A stretch of DNA of 9,542 bases, taken from positions 1-9,542 of the forward strand of contig JAJYMP010000523.1 in NCBI GenBank assembly GCA_021786915.1, given 5' to 3'. Positions 1 to 5,960 of this stretch are shown piece by piece. This stretch comes from Chloroflexota bacterium. Lineage in GTDB: Bacteria; Chloroflexota; Limnocylindria; Limnocylindrales; CSP1-4. Each line of letters begins with the position of its first letter. The first letter of the stretch is position 1. The position numbers were made by a program, and so were the translations under genes. The notes under the pieces were generated by a model. That model had not been told where the DNA came from. It saw only the letters and a program-made list of their open reading frames with translations, and did no database searches.

Positions 1-126
1 GAGTAGGAACATGATGCCGACCGGGATGGCGCCGATGGCGGTCAAGATCTCGAGGTCGACCGCCAGCCACGCGTACTGCGGGCGCTCGACCCGCTTCCTG
101 CCGACCCTTTCCGATGCTCGCACCAT
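1..126 (-). CDS. 5' end of a leftward gene, putative membrane protein (partial)
   Basis: An open frame runs leftward off the window edge for 42 codons. The N-terminus is basic (MVRASERVGRKRVERPQ), followed by a long apolar stretch (residues ~18-42, with LTAIGAIPVGIMFLL at the edge) that reads as a first transmembrane helix with a positive-inside start. A purine-rich GGGAGGG lies directly before the ATG at 126. That is too close for this ATG, so the GTG at 123 (4 nt after GGAGG) may be the true start. The family cannot be recognised from 42 residues. The bias toward basic residues before an apolar segment supports a real gene, but the piece is short. Confidence 0.45.
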   Translation of the reverse strand, partial: MVRASERVGRKRVERPQYAWLAVDLEILTAIGAIPVGIMFLL

Positions 127-155
127 CCCTCCCGAGACGCTTCGCCGCCGGACAA

Positions 156-179
156 GAGTTGACCGGGATTCGAACCCCC
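156..179 (-). other. tRNA T-arm-like remnant
   Basis: Read on the minus strand, this stretch gives five G, the T-loop signature TTCGAAT, then CCCGG and TCAACTC, which is the layout of a tRNA T-arm followed by the 3' strand of an acceptor stem. Only three of the five T-stem pairs form. No matching GAGTTGA acceptor 5' strand exists at the expected distance, no anticodon arm with a U33 is present, and no CCA follows. It is therefore not a functional tRNA. It could be a 3' tRNA fragment left by an integration or deletion event, or a chance match. Confidence 0.3.
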
Positions 180-281
180 GCGTCGTGCGTCATTCGGCGC
201 GAGTTCAACGTGCGAACTTCATGCTCTGGGCGCGGCGCGGGCGCCAGGGCGGGCGGGGCGACTGGTGGCCCGACGGATGGC

Positions 282-314
282 TTGCGCCTTGTCGGGCGCC
301 GCTAGAGTTGCGTG
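282..314 (+). promoter_or_regulatory. putative promoter, leaderless type
   Basis: TAGAGT (303-308) has the first two and last bases of a -10 box and ends exactly 6 nt before the ATG at 315, so transcription would begin at or next to the start codon. A weak TTGCGC (282-287) lies 15 nt upstream as a possible -35. No Shine-Dalgarno sequence is present before this ATG, which fits a leaderless mRNA. Confidence 0.4.
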
Positions 315-1463
315 ATGGACGCTGGCCAGGCGGACCTCAACGCGGTCACGGGACTCGTCGGGCGAGAGCGCGTGCGGGCTTTCGACCTGGCTGCGGGCCT
401 CGCGGTGCTGTTCATGATCCTGGTCCACGTTCTGTGGCACTGGGGAAGCCCGGACACCTGGACCACGCCGATCGGCGAGGCCATCAGCTACGCTGCCGGG
501 CCCACCGCGGCGCCCGTCTTCGCGTTCCTGATGGGCGCGTCGCTCGGGGCCGCGCGCCAGGCACGCGCGTCCACGCTCGTCACCCGCGGCCTGTGGCTCC
601 TGTTCCTGGGCTACGTGCTCAACTTCCTGCGCGGGGTCATCCCGGGCTCGCTGGGCACCGCGCTCGGGGTGGTCACGCCCGAGCAGATCGCGCCCTACAC
701 GCCCTGGTGGCTCGCCACCACCGTCGACCTCCACCACGTCGTGGGGCTGTCGCTGGTGGCGATCGCGCTGCTGCGCACGAGGACGCAGCCCAACGCGTGG
801 TGGCTCGTGCTCGGCGGGGTGCTCGTCCTCGCGGCCCCGTGGCTGCGCACGATCGTGGTCGGGACGCCGCTGCTCGACGCCCCCCTGACGCCGATCCTGG
901 GCTCGGCGCCCAACGTCTACTACGCCCTCGTGCCGTGGCTCGTGTACCCGCTCGCCGGAGCGGTCTTCGGCCTGGCGATCGCGCGGACGACGGACCGGAC
1001 CCGGCTCTTCCGGCGCGGGGCGGTCGTGGGCATCGGCCTGCTGCTGGTGGGCGGGGCGCTGATCCTGCTGACGCATCCGGGTTTCGACGTCTACACCTAC
1101 TGGCGCCAGCCGCCCGCCTTCCCCGTCGCGATCATGGGCGTGATCCTCGTCTGGCTGGCCCTGTGCGACGCGGTCACCCGGCTCGACGCCATCGACCGCC
1201 GGCTGACCATCGTCTACGGCTGGAGCCAACGGGCCATCGCGATGTACTTCACGCACTGGGTGCTGGTCGGCTGGGGCGCCGGCATTGTCGGGTTCCGGGC
1301 GCTGGGCCTGTGGCAGGTGCTGGTGGCGATGGCTGCCGCGGTCGTCCTCACGAGCCACCTCTCGCGGTTCGCGGTGAAGCTCGAGGCGAGCCCGTGGCTG
1401 CGGCGGGCGCCTGGCGCCGGTGGATCCGAGGTGGCCGTCGAGGTCGAAGTCGCGGCCGCCTGA
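315..1463 (+). CDS. polytopic acyltransferase-like protein (HGSNAT catalytic/DUF1624 type)
   Basis: This 382-aa protein resembles the heparan-alpha-glucosaminide N-acetyltransferase/DUF1624 group of multipass inner-membrane proteins, which move acetyl groups across the membrane onto sugars. The N-terminal signature RVRAFDLAAGLAVLFMILVH (residues 19-38) matches the family's R-x-x-x-x-D-x-x-x-G-x-A-V-x-x-M-x-x-V-H opening helix. It is followed by PVFAFLMGASLG (68-79) and, near the end, YGWSQRAIAMYFTHW (301-315), the usual last catalytic-type helix pair with an apolar-flanked His. About ten apolar segments can be drawn. The tail (residues 361-382) is charged and low in complexity. The ATG at 315 was chosen over an in-frame GTG at 312 because it sits 6 nt after a -10-like box. 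The substrate is unknown. OpgC or acyltransferase-3 relatives are alternatives. Confidence 0.8.
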   Translation: MDAGQADLNAVTGLVGRERVRAFDLAAGLAVLFMILVHVLWHWGSPDTWTTPIGEAISYAAGPTAAPVFAFLMGASLGAARQARASTLVTRGLWLLFLGYVLNFLRGVIPGSLGTALGVVTPEQIAPYTPWWLATTVDLHHVVGLSLVAIALLRTRTQPNAWWLVLGGVLVLAAPWLRTIVVGTPLLDAPLTPILGSAPNVYYALVPWLVYPLAGAVFGLAIARTTDRTRLFRRGAVVGIGLLLVGGALILLTHPGFDVYTYWRQPPAFPVAIMGVILVWLALCDAVTRLDAIDRRLTIVYGWSQRAIAMYFTHWVLVGWGAGIVGFRALGLWQVLVAMAAAVVLTSHLSRFAVKLEASPWLRRAPGAGGSEVAVEVEVAAA

Positions 1464-1470
1464 CGCCGCG
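1451..1470 (+). terminator. hairpin at the end of the acyltransferase-like gene
   Basis: CGCGGC (1451-1456) and GCCGCG (1465-1470) are perfect complements around an 8-nt loop that contains the stop codon at 1461-1463. An overlapping alternative pairs GGCCGC (1454-1459) with GCGGCC (1468-1473). There is no T-tract, so termination is only a possibility. Confidence 0.25.
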
Positions 1471-1485
1471 GCCCAGCGGGCGGGG

Positions 1486-1507
1486 GACGAGCCGCTGCGT
1501 GCTCGTC
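1486..1507. terminator. hairpin in a convergent intergenic gap
   Basis: GACGAGC (1486-1492) and GCTCGTC (1501-1507) form a perfect 7-bp stem with an 8-nt loop. It sits in the 85-bp gap between two genes that end toward each other, the position expected for a bidirectional terminator. No T-tract follows on either side, which is common in high-GC genomes but lowers certainty. Confidence 0.4.
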
Positions 1508-1548
1508 GAGGACCGCAGGGACCAACGACGCCGACGGGCGCGCGGCGG

Positions 1549-2892
1549 TCAGCCCTCGGGCGGCGCCCCCCCGCCGGGCTCAGCACGGGCCGCCGTGCCC
1601 TCGTCGCCCGGGACGGCGCTCCGCCGTCGGGACACGGCCTCCGGCAGCAGGATCGTCGTGCGCACGCCGCCCCGCGTCCGCTCCACGCGAACAGCGCCGC
1701 CCACCGCCCTCGCGCCGGCCGTCGCGAGCGCCAGCCCGAACCCGGGTTCGCCGGGCGAGATGTCGGCCAGGGAGGCCGTGGTGCCGGCGACCGTCTCGTT
1801 TCGAGCCGAGGCGTCACCCGCCACGCTCACCGCGGCGTAGCGGCGGGCCGCGACCCCCATGGCGGCGTCCTGGTCGGCGAGCACCTCCACGCCCACGCCC
1901 ACGCCCACGCCCACGCCCACGCCCACGCCCACGCCCACGCCCACCTGGATCGTGGCTCCCGACGCGCCAGCCTCGCCCGATGCGGCCGCCTCCCGCGCGT
2001 CGACGACCAGAGCGAGCACGCACTCCTCTAGGGTCTGTCGGGATGCCCGCACGACCATCGAGTCGAGGGGGTCGACGACGAGCGCGGCCGGTTGCGCCGC
2101 AGCCGTGAGCACGGGCGTGATGGCGTCCACTACCGCCGCAGGATCGAGCGGGACCACGTCGGCCTCCGACGGCTCGCGCCAGAAACCGCGCAGCCGATCG
2201 AGCAGGCGGCCCGCGCGGGCCACCGAGTCGCCGATTGCCGTGGCCTCCTGTGCGCGCGCTCCGCCGGGGAAGACGTCCTCGATCTCCGAGACGTGGAACG
2301 AGATCCCCATGAGCACGTTCGCGATGTCGTGGCCGATCACGCGGCTGGCCTTCCGGACGGCCTCGAGCCACGCGACGCGGCCGGATGCGAGGAGCTGTCG
2401 CTCGGCGGCCGCCCGGTCTGCCCGGGCGTCGATCGCTGCGCCGATGCAGTGGGCGACCTCGGCGCCGGCGCCCGCATCAGCCCAGGGGGCCGTCGCGACG
2501 CCGGGCGCCACGGCGATCCCCAGCTGGGCGGAGGGGAGGGCAGAGGAATTGAGCGGCGCCCAGACGGCCAGCTCCAGCCCGCCCGACGCACACGCGTCGC
2601 GCCACGGCGCAGCGCCAGCATCCGCAGCCGAGCGGACGTCCGCCACCACGTCAGCGCCGGGGCCCGTTACTGCCAGCACCTGGAGCCGGCGGTCGCCATC
2701 GCCATCGGCACCGGGATCCCCACCGCGATCGCCGCACTCGCCCGCGATCCACGCGATCGCGGCACCATCTCCCACCAGGGCCGCGACGGCGCGGACGAGG
2801 AGCGACGCCTGGTCGGGCGCCTCTCGAAGGGCGCGGAGCAGCCTCAGGAGCGCGCCGGCGAGGGGCGCGGTGTCAGGCTGCGGCTCGACCAT
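1549..2892 (-). CDS. GAF-type sensor histidine kinase with degenerate ATP-binding motifs
   Basis: The 447-aa protein has no transmembrane helix or signal peptide and is probably cytoplasmic. Residues ~10-160 look like a GAF sensor domain, preceded by a Leu-rich helix (LAGALLRLLRALREA). Residues ~165-235 form a dimerisation helix pair with the H-box RVIGHDIANVL, so His188 is the likely phosphorylated residue and the HDxxN pattern is kept. Residues ~280-417 correspond to a HATPase_c domain ending in GGAVRVER and TTILLP. The N-box reads LEECVLALVVDAREAA, with Asp298 where the Mg-binding Asn is expected. The G1 box (D-x-G-x-G) reads VAGDASARNE, so the glycines are missing. The G2 box survives as PGFGLALA (383-390). 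A (Val-Gly)9 tract occupies 317-334. The start overlaps the end of the 94-aa gene by 20 nt, suggesting translational coupling. No response regulator is nearby. It may be a pseudokinase or a low-activity enzyme. Confidence 0.8.
   Translation of the reverse strand: MVEPQPDTAPLAGALLRLLRALREAPDQASLLVRAVAALVGDGAAIAWIAGECGDRGGDPGADGDGDRRLQVLAVTGPGADVVADVRSAADAGAAPWRDACASGGLELAVWAPLNSSALPSAQLGIAVAPGVATAPWADAGAGAEVAHCIGAAIDARADRAAAERQLLASGRVAWLEAVRKASRVIGHDIANVLMGISFHVSEIEDVFPGGARAQEATAIGDSVARAGRLLDRLRGFWREPSEADVVPLDPAAVVDAITPVLTAAAQPAALVVDPLDSMVVRASRQTLEECVLALVVDAREAAASGEAGASGATIQVGVGVGVGVGVGVGVGVGVEVLADQDAAMGVAARRYAAVSVAGDASARNETVAGTTASLADISPGEPGFGLALATAGARAVGGAVRVERTRGGVRTTILLPEAVSRRRSAVPGDEGTAARAEPGGGAPPEG
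1891..1944. repeat. hexanucleotide microsatellite, 9 perfect copies of GCCCAC
   Basis: Nine uninterrupted copies of a 6-bp unit span 54 bp within the kinase gene. On the coding (minus) strand the unit is GTG GGC, so it encodes nine Val-Gly pairs at residues 317-334, between the N-box and the degenerate G1 box. Because the unit is two codons long, gain or loss of copies by strand slippage would lengthen or shorten the protein without breaking the frame. Confidence 0.95.
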
Positions 2893-3157
2893 CGGCGCGC
2901 CCCGTCCCTCCGGCGTCCAGCCAGCCCGCCCGCAGGCCCGCGAAGGCCGGCAGCAGCCGCCCGTACGCGTCGACGATCGCCTGCGGCCGGCTCACCACGG
3001 CGTCCGAGCGGTGCTGCTCGAGCATCTGGTCCCGCCGGTACGTGCGGGCCAGGAGCTCGGGGTCATCGCCCTCGCGGACCAGCGTCGCCTCCACCTTGGG
3101 TTGATGAGCACTGTCGGATGGCGGGACGAACAGGCCGAAGCGGAGCGGACGACGCAT
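2873..3157 (-). CDS. 94-aa protein of unknown function, upstream partner of the histidine kinase
   Basis: The start ATG at 3157 is preceded by a full AGGAGG (3164-3169 on the other strand) with a 6-nt spacer, the strongest ribosome binding site in the window, and a plausible promoter lies further upstream. The 94-aa product begins MRRPLRFGLFVPP and contains a charged helical middle (residues ~20-52, EGDDPELLARTYRRDQMLEQ), a second helix (~57-80) and a Gly/Ala-rich tail. It has no transmembrane segment. The FGLFVPP opening recalls luciferase-like F420 oxidoreductases, but the rest does not follow and the protein is far too short. Its last 20 nt overlap the start of the kinase gene, so the two are likely co-translated and may act together. 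I do not recognise a family. Confidence 0.7.
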   Translation of the reverse strand: MRRPLRFGLFVPPSDSAHQPKVEATLVREGDDPELLARTYRRDQMLEQHRSDAVVSRPQAIVDAYGRLLPAFAGLRAGWLDAGGTGRADGRAAA

Positions 3158-3193
3158 CGAGCACCTCCTGGCAGGGACAGGACGCCCTCGATG

Positions 3194-3223
3194 AGGGTAG
3201 CCCCGTCCCTCGAGGCGTGTCGA
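3194..3223 (-). promoter_or_regulatory. putative sigma-70-type promoter for the 94-aa gene and kinase
   Basis: On the minus strand TCGACA (3223-3218) matches five of six -35 bases. It is separated by 18 nt from TACCCT (3199-3194), a partial -10 box. The -10 lies about 37 nt before the ATG at 3157, leaving a short leader that carries the AGGAGG site. Confidence 0.45.
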
Positions 3224-3272
3224 CCCGCGTGGCTTGATCGCGTCGGTTTGATCGTCTCGTCTGACCGGTCGC

Positions 3273-3298
3273 GCAACGGCCGCGAGCAACGGCCGCGA
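3273..3298. repeat. 13-bp tandem duplication in a divergent promoter region
   Basis: GCAACGGCCGCGA occurs twice head to tail with no mismatch. It lies in the 296-bp gap between two divergent transcription units, upstream of both predicted promoters. It may be a paired protein-binding site or a simple slippage duplication. Apart from this and the two promoter candidates, I see nothing else in the gap. Confidence 0.85.
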
Positions 3299-3378
3299 GA
3301 ACGCGGCAGGGACGCGGCACGGGGCTTTCGCCGGCGCGGTGGGGCTATCCCCACCCCCAAGATGCCCGCTGCCCGGCT

Positions 3379-3406
3379 GGGACGGCGGGGTCCCGAAACC
3401 TACCGT
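3379..3406 (+). promoter_or_regulatory. putative promoter with upstream inverted repeat
   Basis: TACCGT (3401-3406) is a -10-like box whose end is 48 nt before the ATG at 3454. GGGAC (3379-3383) and GTCCC (3390-3394) form a 5-bp inverted repeat just upstream, where an operator or -35-proximal factor could bind. The same CCTACCGTG string occurs at the same distance before the gene at 8081. Confidence 0.35.
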
Positions 3407-3453
3407 GGGGAGCGTCAACACACCGTACCCTGCCCGGGAGGGTGGAGCCCACC

Positions 3454-4407
3454 ATGCGACGCCTGTTCGCGGTCGTGGCCCCGGTCGCGATCCTCATCCT
3501 CGCCCTCGCGCCCGCCGCGTTCGCCGCCAACCCGGTGACCTGGTCTGGCGGCGGCACGATCATCAGCGTCGAGGGCAGCGTCGACGTGCCGGCCGGCCAG
3601 AGCGTCGACGCCGTCGTCGTCGTCCGCGGCACGGCCACGATCGAGGGCTCGGCCCGATCCGTCGTCATCATCAGCGGGACGGCCACGCTGGCCGGCGCCA
3701 GCGCACACAGCCTGGTGGTCGTGGACGGGACCGCGAACCTGGGCCCCGGCACCACGGTCAGCGGCAATGTCGCCACCCTGCACGGCGACGTCGTGCGCGA
3801 CGCGACCGCCGTCGTCGCCGGCCGGACCACCGCGCTCGACACCAACCTCGCCGCCCTTGCGATCGCCCTGGTGCCGCTCCTCATCGTGCTGACGGTCGGC
3901 TTCTTCGTGGCGATCGTGGTCGCCGGCCTCGTGCTCGCGGCGTTCGGCGCCCGCCAGACGCGGAACGCGGAGGCGCTGATCTCGGGCGAGCCGGGACAGG
4001 TCCTGGTGGCAGGCCTTGTCGGGACGCTGGCGCTCCCCGTGATCTTCGGGATCATCACCCTGACGGTCGTCGGCGCGCCGATCGGCCTCGCGATGCTGTT
4101 CCTCGGCCTGCCGCTGCTGGCCTTCGCGGGCTGGCTCGTGGCCGCGACCTGGGTCGGCGACTGGCTCCTCGAGCGGCGCGGCAGCCGAGAGCTGGAGCAC
4201 CCGTACCGCGCCGCCGTCCTGGGCGTGGTGGTGCTCGGGGTCGCCGGTCTGCTGCCCCTCGTGTCGGCCATCGCCACGCTGTTCGGGGTGGGGGCCGTGC
4301 TCCTCGCCGCGTGGCGGACCATCCGGCCCGCGACGCCCACGCCGGCCACGAACCCGGGCTCCGGCCCGAGTGCCGGCTGGTCGAACCCCGCTCCGACGAC
4401 GGGCTGA
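3454..4407 (+). CDS. exported bactofilin-like repeat protein with a C-terminal membrane domain
   Basis: The 317-aa product starts with a Sec signal peptide: MRRLF, an apolar core, then an Ala-x-Ala type site AAFA with likely cleavage after residue 24. Residues ~30-125 are a regular beta-repeat region rich in Val, Gly and Thr (GSVDV, DAVVVVRGTATIEG, SVVIISGTATLAG, SLVVVDGTANLG, SGNVATLHGDVV), resembling bactofilin/polymer-forming beta-helices. After a short linker come four or five transmembrane helices (~133-165, 183-205, 207-233, 253-286) with a GEPGQVLVAGLVGTL segment, as in membrane proteins that carry a bactofilin-like domain outside. The C-terminus is a Pro/Thr/Ser-rich tail. The ATG at 3454 was chosen over the GTG at 3442 because GGAG lies 6 nt upstream and the signal peptide starts there. 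The role is probably envelope-associated. The exact function is unknown. Confidence 0.75.
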   Translation: MRRLFAVVAPVAILILALAPAAFAANPVTWSGGGTIISVEGSVDVPAGQSVDAVVVVRGTATIEGSARSVVIISGTATLAGASAHSLVVVDGTANLGPGTTVSGNVATLHGDVVRDATAVVAGRTTALDTNLAALAIALVPLLIVLTVGFFVAIVVAGLVLAAFGARQTRNAEALISGEPGQVLVAGLVGTLALPVIFGIITLTVVGAPIGLAMLFLGLPLLAFAGWLVAATWVGDWLLERRGSRELEHPYRAAVLGVVVLGVAGLLPLVSAIATLFGVGAVLLAAWRTIRPATPTPATNPGSGPSAGWSNPAPTTG

Positions 4408-4440
4408 CCGATGCCTGCAGCCGCTGGCCGATCGATGCGC

Positions 4441-4452
4441 TACTGTCCGGAG
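4441..4452 (+). promoter_or_regulatory. putative -10 box and weak ribosome binding site
   Basis: TACTGT (4441-4446) ends 9 nt before the ATG at 4456. A GGAG (4449-4452) lies only 3 nt before the ATG, which is too close to be a good Shine-Dalgarno site. The gene is 48 nt after the previous stop, so it could also be read through from upstream. No convincing -35 is seen. Confidence 0.3.
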
Positions 4453-4455
4453 ACG

Positions 4456-5067
4456 ATGCCCGCGACGCCGCGCGCCCCCCATCCGCACGCACCCACGGCG
4501 CGCGCCCGCGGGATCCCGGGCCCCGTCAAGCTCCTCGGCCTTGGCCTCGTCGCCTACGCGCTGTACCACCGGACCCGCTGGTATCGGGAGGGCAACCGGC
4601 TCTTCTACGCGGACCGCCGCCCCAACCGGGCCGGCAGGGCGTTCGGCGACTTCTGGGTCAAGGTGTCGAATGCCGGGCTCGGGCCCGACTTCTTCGTTTC
4701 GCTCGAGACCGTCGGCCACAGGACCGGGCGCCGGAGCTCGGTCCCGCTGGTCGTCGCGGACTACGGCGGTGCGAAGTACCTGGTGTCGATGCTGGGGCAG
4801 CGCTCGCCGTGGGTCCACAACGTGCGGGCGTCGGGAGGCCGGGCGGTCCTGCGCCACGGGAAGCCGCGCGAGGTGCGGCTGGTCGAGGTGTCGGCGAGCG
4901 AGCGGGCGCCGATCATCAAGGCGTACCTCGCCCGTGCCGCCGGCGGTCGGCCGCACATCCCGGTCGCGCCGGATGCGCCGCTGGCCGAGTTCGAGGCGAT
5001 CGCCGCCGACTACCCGGTCTTCCGGATCGAGCCGCCGGCGCCCGCCCGCGGTGTCAGCGCCGACTGA
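4456..5067 (+). CDS. F420-dependent nitroreductase/quinone reductase family protein (DDN-like)
   Basis: The 203-aa protein belongs to the deazaflavin (F420)-dependent nitroreductase family, split-barrel enzymes that use reduced F420 to reduce quinones or other acceptors. The family core is present: VSLETVGHRTGRRSSVPLVV (residues 81-100), the expected T-x-G-x-x-T-G-R-x-x-x-x-P-L pattern; AKYLVSMLGQRSPWVHNVRAS (106-126), the G-x-x-x-x-P-x-W-x-x-N-x-x-A element; then a strand with a basic patch (VLRHGKPREVRLVEV) and a final YPVFRIEP. An N-terminal extension with an apolar helix (GPVKLLGLGLVAYALYH, 22-38) suggests membrane association. In-frame starts at 4411 and 4435 were rejected because the first overlaps the preceding promoter-like region and adds no conserved sequence. 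F420 use is inferred from family membership. Confidence 0.8.
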   Translation: MPATPRAPHPHAPTARARGIPGPVKLLGLGLVAYALYHRTRWYREGNRLFYADRRPNRAGRAFGDFWVKVSNAGLGPDFFVSLETVGHRTGRRSSVPLVVADYGGAKYLVSMLGQRSPWVHNVRASGGRAVLRHGKPREVRLVEVSASERAPIIKAYLARAAGGRPHIPVAPDAPLAEFEAIAADYPVFRIEPPAPARGVSAD

Positions 5068-5134
5068 GCCTCCTTGGTCACGCCGGCCCTTGCGCCCCGG
5101 TCCTCCGAACGCCACGCTCGCACCGCGTCCCGAG

Positions 5135-5186
5135 GGAGGTCTCGATGACCGTCCTCGTCGCACACGCCACGCGCCGCGGCGCGTCA
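5135..5186 (+). pseudogene. truncated 5' end of a flavodoxin-like gene with its ribosome binding site
   Basis: GGAGG (5135-5139) stands 5 nt before an ATG at 5145, and the first 14 codons read MTVLVAHATRRGAS. This is very close to the opening strand and phosphate-binding loop of short-chain flavodoxins (for example M-x-V-L-V-A-Y-A-[ST]-[RK]-x-G-[AS]-T). After this point the frame continues only as low-complexity Pro/His/Arg sequence, the antisense of the transporter gene, so the rest of a flavodoxin (about 130 residues or more) is missing. The remnant follows the F420 oxidoreductase gene by 77 nt. It most likely reflects a deletion or insertion that fused a flavodoxin start to the 3' end of the convergent gene. 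A chance match to 14 residues remains possible. Confidence 0.5.
5169..5184. repeat. 16-bp perfect palindrome between convergent genes
   Basis: ACGCGCCGCGGCGCGT is fully self-complementary. Its last base is the first base of the transporter gene's stop codon (read on the other strand), and it lies inside the flavodoxin-like remnant. It could serve as a two-way terminator stem or mark a rearrangement junction. Confidence 0.6.
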
Positions 5187-5948
5187 GCCCCCGCCGTACG
5201 TCCGCCAGGCGAGCAGCACCGCCACGCCCAGCCCGCACCCGCCGATGAGGCCCCGGAACACCCCCGTCGGCAGGCGCCGGGCGATCCACGGACCGGTCAT
5301 CCCGCCCACGAACAGCCCCACGGCCAGCGGCACCACGAACGCCCAGCGCACCGGCCCGAACAGCGCGAACCCGATCGCCGCGGCCGTGTTCGCCACGCCG
5401 CCCAGGATCGACTTGGCCGCGTTGACGTGGGTCAGGGGCCGGTCGATGACGCTCGAGAGCACGACGATCACGATGACCCCGCCGCCGGCGCCGAAGTAGC
5501 CGATGTAGACCGCGCTCGCGAAGAACGCGATCGCCGTCGCTGGCGTGATGCCCTGCGGGCGGAACCGGGCGTGCTGCGCGAGCCAGGGCTGGACGAGGAT
5601 CAGCCCCGCCGCCACCGCGACCAGGACCGGCACGACCAGCTCGAACCAGCGCTCCGGCAGCGCCAGCAGCAGCACCGCGCCCGTGGCCCCGCCCGCGACC
5701 GCCACCGCCGCGAGCCGCCCGATGGTGGGGCGCTGCCCGTGGAGCTCGTACCGGGCGCCTACGGCCACGCCGGCGGCGTTGAACACGAGGGCCACGGTGT
5801 TGGTGACGTTGGCCGCGACGGGCGGCAGGCCGAGCGCGAGCAGGGCGGGATAGCTCACGAGCGACGCGAGGCTGGCCAGGACGCTGACGATCCCGGCGGC
5901 CATGCCGGCCGCGAGCAGGACGAGGGCCTGGATCGGCGTGATGTCCAC
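5184..5948 (-). CDS. TSUP-family (TauE/SafE-like) membrane transporter
   Basis: The 254-aa protein is a multipass permease of the sulfite exporter TauE/SafE (TSUP) family, which moves organic or inorganic anions, often sulfur compounds, across the inner membrane. It shows the family's two-fold pattern. The first half has GMAAGIVSVLASLASLVSYPALLALGLPP (15-43) followed by AANVTNTVALVFNAAG (45-60). The second half has IGYFGAGGGVIVIVVLSSVI (149-168) followed by THVNAAKSILGGVANTAAA (173-191), including the Asn-rich helices typical of both repeats. Length is normal for the family and about eight helices are predicted. The GTG at 5948 was chosen because it lies 6 nt after a -10-like box. The gene runs toward and ends inside the flavodoxin remnant, so its stop codon may have been acquired at a junction. 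Substrate cannot be told. Confidence 0.88.
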   Translation of the reverse strand: MDITPIQALVLLAAGMAAGIVSVLASLASLVSYPALLALGLPPVAANVTNTVALVFNAAGVAVGARYELHGQRPTIGRLAAVAVAGGATGAVLLLALPERWFELVVPVLVAVAAGLILVQPWLAQHARFRPQGITPATAIAFFASAVYIGYFGAGGGVIVIVVLSSVIDRPLTHVNAAKSILGGVANTAAAIGFALFGPVRWAFVVPLAVGLFVGGMTGPWIARRLPTGVFRGLIGGCGLGVAVLLAWRTYGGG

Positions 5949-5954
5949 GTAGCG

Positions 5955-5960
5955 ATGCTA
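5955..5960 (-). promoter_or_regulatory. -10-like box, leaderless arrangement, for the TSUP gene
   Basis: On the minus strand TAGCAT ends exactly 6 nt before the GTG start at 5948, the same spacing as at 303-308 and 6607-6612. No Shine-Dalgarno sequence lies before the GTG. No clear -35 is seen at the standard distance. Confidence 0.4.

Noticed and set aside
155..235. A complete tRNA gene on the minus strand
   Set aside because: There is no acceptor 5' strand, the T-stem has only three pairs, and the nearby 5-bp stem with 7-nt loop lacks U33. Only a fragment can be argued.
11..1840. Long open frame on the plus strand across the acyltransferase and kinase genes
   Set aside because: It is a shadow of the real frames. 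The product is Arg/Gly/Pro-rich without domains, and the 315-1463 frame has clear membrane helices and family motifs.
1859..3538. Plus-strand frame reading the hexamer as a Thr-Pro or His-Ala repeat protein
   Set aside because: The minus frame has GAF and histidine kinase features, a coupled upstream gene and a good ribosome binding site. The plus frames have none.
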